The translations under genes were made by a program, and so were the position numbers. DNA of 64,000 bases from Provencibacterium sp. (GTDB taxonomy: Bacteria > Bacillota > Clostridia > Oscillospirales > Ruminococcaceae). The DNA lies in NCBI GenBank assembly GCA_022792175.1, contig JAAWAN010000022.1, positions 1 through 64,000 on the forward strand, written 5' to 3'. Shown piece by piece: positions 63,554 through 64,000 of the stretch (position 1 is its first letter; each line of letters begins with the position of its first letter). The notes beneath the pieces are model-generated. The model was given only the letters and a program-made list of their open reading frames with translations, ran no database searches and was not told the DNA's origin.

Positions 63554-64000
63554 TTACCGGCGGGCGCGCGCCAGAGTCGCCGCCCCCTCGGCTATGCAGG
63601 CGGCCGCCTTTTCCACATCCTGCGGCATATTGTCCGGGCAGAAGCTGATGCGCAGCGCGCTGTCCACCCGCTCGGGAGAAAGCCCCATTGCTGAAAGCAC
63701 ATGGCTGCGCGCCCCCTTTTTGCAGGCCGATCCGCTCGAAACGAAGATGCCCCGGCTCTCCAGAAAGTGCAGCAGCGTTTCGCTGCGCAGCCCGGGGATA
63801 GAGACATTCACAATATAAGGTGACGCATCCGTCGGGGAATTGATGCATGCTCCTTCTACCTGCAGAATTTTTTCCCGGAAAATGCGGCAGAGCTGCTGTG
63901 CTTTCTCGAAGCGTTCCTGCATTTTCATGCCGGCGCGCTCGCAGGCAAGGCCCAGAGCCGCGATATGGGCGGTGTTCTCGGTGCCGGGACGCAGCCCGCC
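63554..64000 (-). CDS. Cysteine desulfurase, NifS/IscS family (start off the right edge)
   Basis: The frame is open to base 64000; only the C-terminal 148 residues are seen. GGLRPGTENTAHIAALGLA is the family motif near the start of the visible part. The active-site Cys is in FVSSGSACKKGARS. ALRISFCPDNMPQDVEKAA is the normal C-terminal region. It is a PLP enzyme that frees sulfur from cysteine. The gene stands 14 bases before thiI, the usual pairing for tRNA thiolation in Firmicutes lacking the rhodanese form. The PLP lysine lies outside the window. Confidence 0.94.
   Translation of the reverse strand, partial: GGLRPGTENTAHIAALGLACERAGMKMQERFEKAQQLCRIFREKILQVEGACINSPTDASPYIVNVSIPGLRSETLLHFLESRGIFVSSGSACKKGARSHVLSAMGLSPERVDSALRISFCPDNMPQDVEKAAACIAEGAATLARARR

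Noticed and set aside
63540-63848. Longer N-terminus for ThiI
   Set aside because: It overlaps the desulfurase gene in another frame and is not like any ThiI; the ATG at 63539 gives the normal length.

Overview
The window looks like chromosome from a GC-rich anaerobic member of the Clostridia, probably Oscillospiraceae/Ruminococcaceae-like. Evidence seen: strong AGGAGG ribosome sites, sigma-A type promoters, occasional TTG and GTG starts, a SecA with a SEC-C zinc tail, an ArgR-type ARG box, PadR, MerR and MarR regulators, an LplB/YtcP-type sugar importer with a YesN-type regulator, a class B sortase domain and a SpoIID domain. No phage, insertion sequence, rRNA or CRISPR array was seen. No species is claimed.

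Layout. 1-7576 (minus): an MBL-fold hydrolase, a GAF/HD-GYP protein and a CHASE2 class III cyclase form a cyclic-nucleotide signalling operon, followed by a very large BspA-type leucine-rich-repeat surface protein that runs off the left edge. 7706-11985 (plus): a four-gene glycan cluster (pyruvyl transferase, two GT2 enzymes, F420 hydrogenase beta-like protein). 12065-15018 (minus): a radical SAM/SPASM maturase with a membrane-anchored prealbumin-like protein and a Ser/Gln/Glu-rich lipoprotein, no sulfatase nearby. 15237-17790 (minus): metA and metY, each with its own promoter, for methionine by the acetylhomoserine route. 18004-20338 (plus): an esterase and a D,D-carboxypeptidase. 20614-22351 (plus): an ECF sigma factor with an ECF-like promoter and an unrecognised VNG-repeat protein. 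22582-30874 (plus): a complete arginine operon, argGHCJBDF, behind an ARG box. 30902-31760: an autoregulated MerR/GyrI-like regulator. 31957-34701 (minus): secA. 34915-39155 (plus): MBOAT O-acyltransferase, DHHW protein and a lipoprotein, likely for exopolysaccharide acylation. 39494-40226: a small DUF6514-like gene behind a hairpin leader, then tRNA-Thr and tRNA-Tyr. 40257-40802: a gene broken by an in-frame TAA. 40946-44940 (minus): a DUF1700-like protein, PadR and a Ca-type P-ATPase behind a perfect 31-nt palindrome. 45004-49089 (plus): MarR and a heterodimeric ABC exporter. 49243-56723 (minus): a sugar ABC importer, a Gfo/Idh oxidoreductase and an AraC-type membrane regulator. 57086-58354 (minus): a patatin. 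58546-64000 (minus): NifS-like cysteine desulfurase (partial), ThiI and a 1252-residue protein.

The most striking item is that last protein (58546-62304). It joins a CinA-like cytoplasmic enzyme, one membrane helix, a complete class B sortase domain, a long Ser-rich linker and a SpoIID domain in one uninterrupted frame. Second-tier items are the ECF sigma/VNG-repeat pair, the radical SAM operon without a sulfatase, and a family of composite hairpin repeats that sit behind genes at several places.
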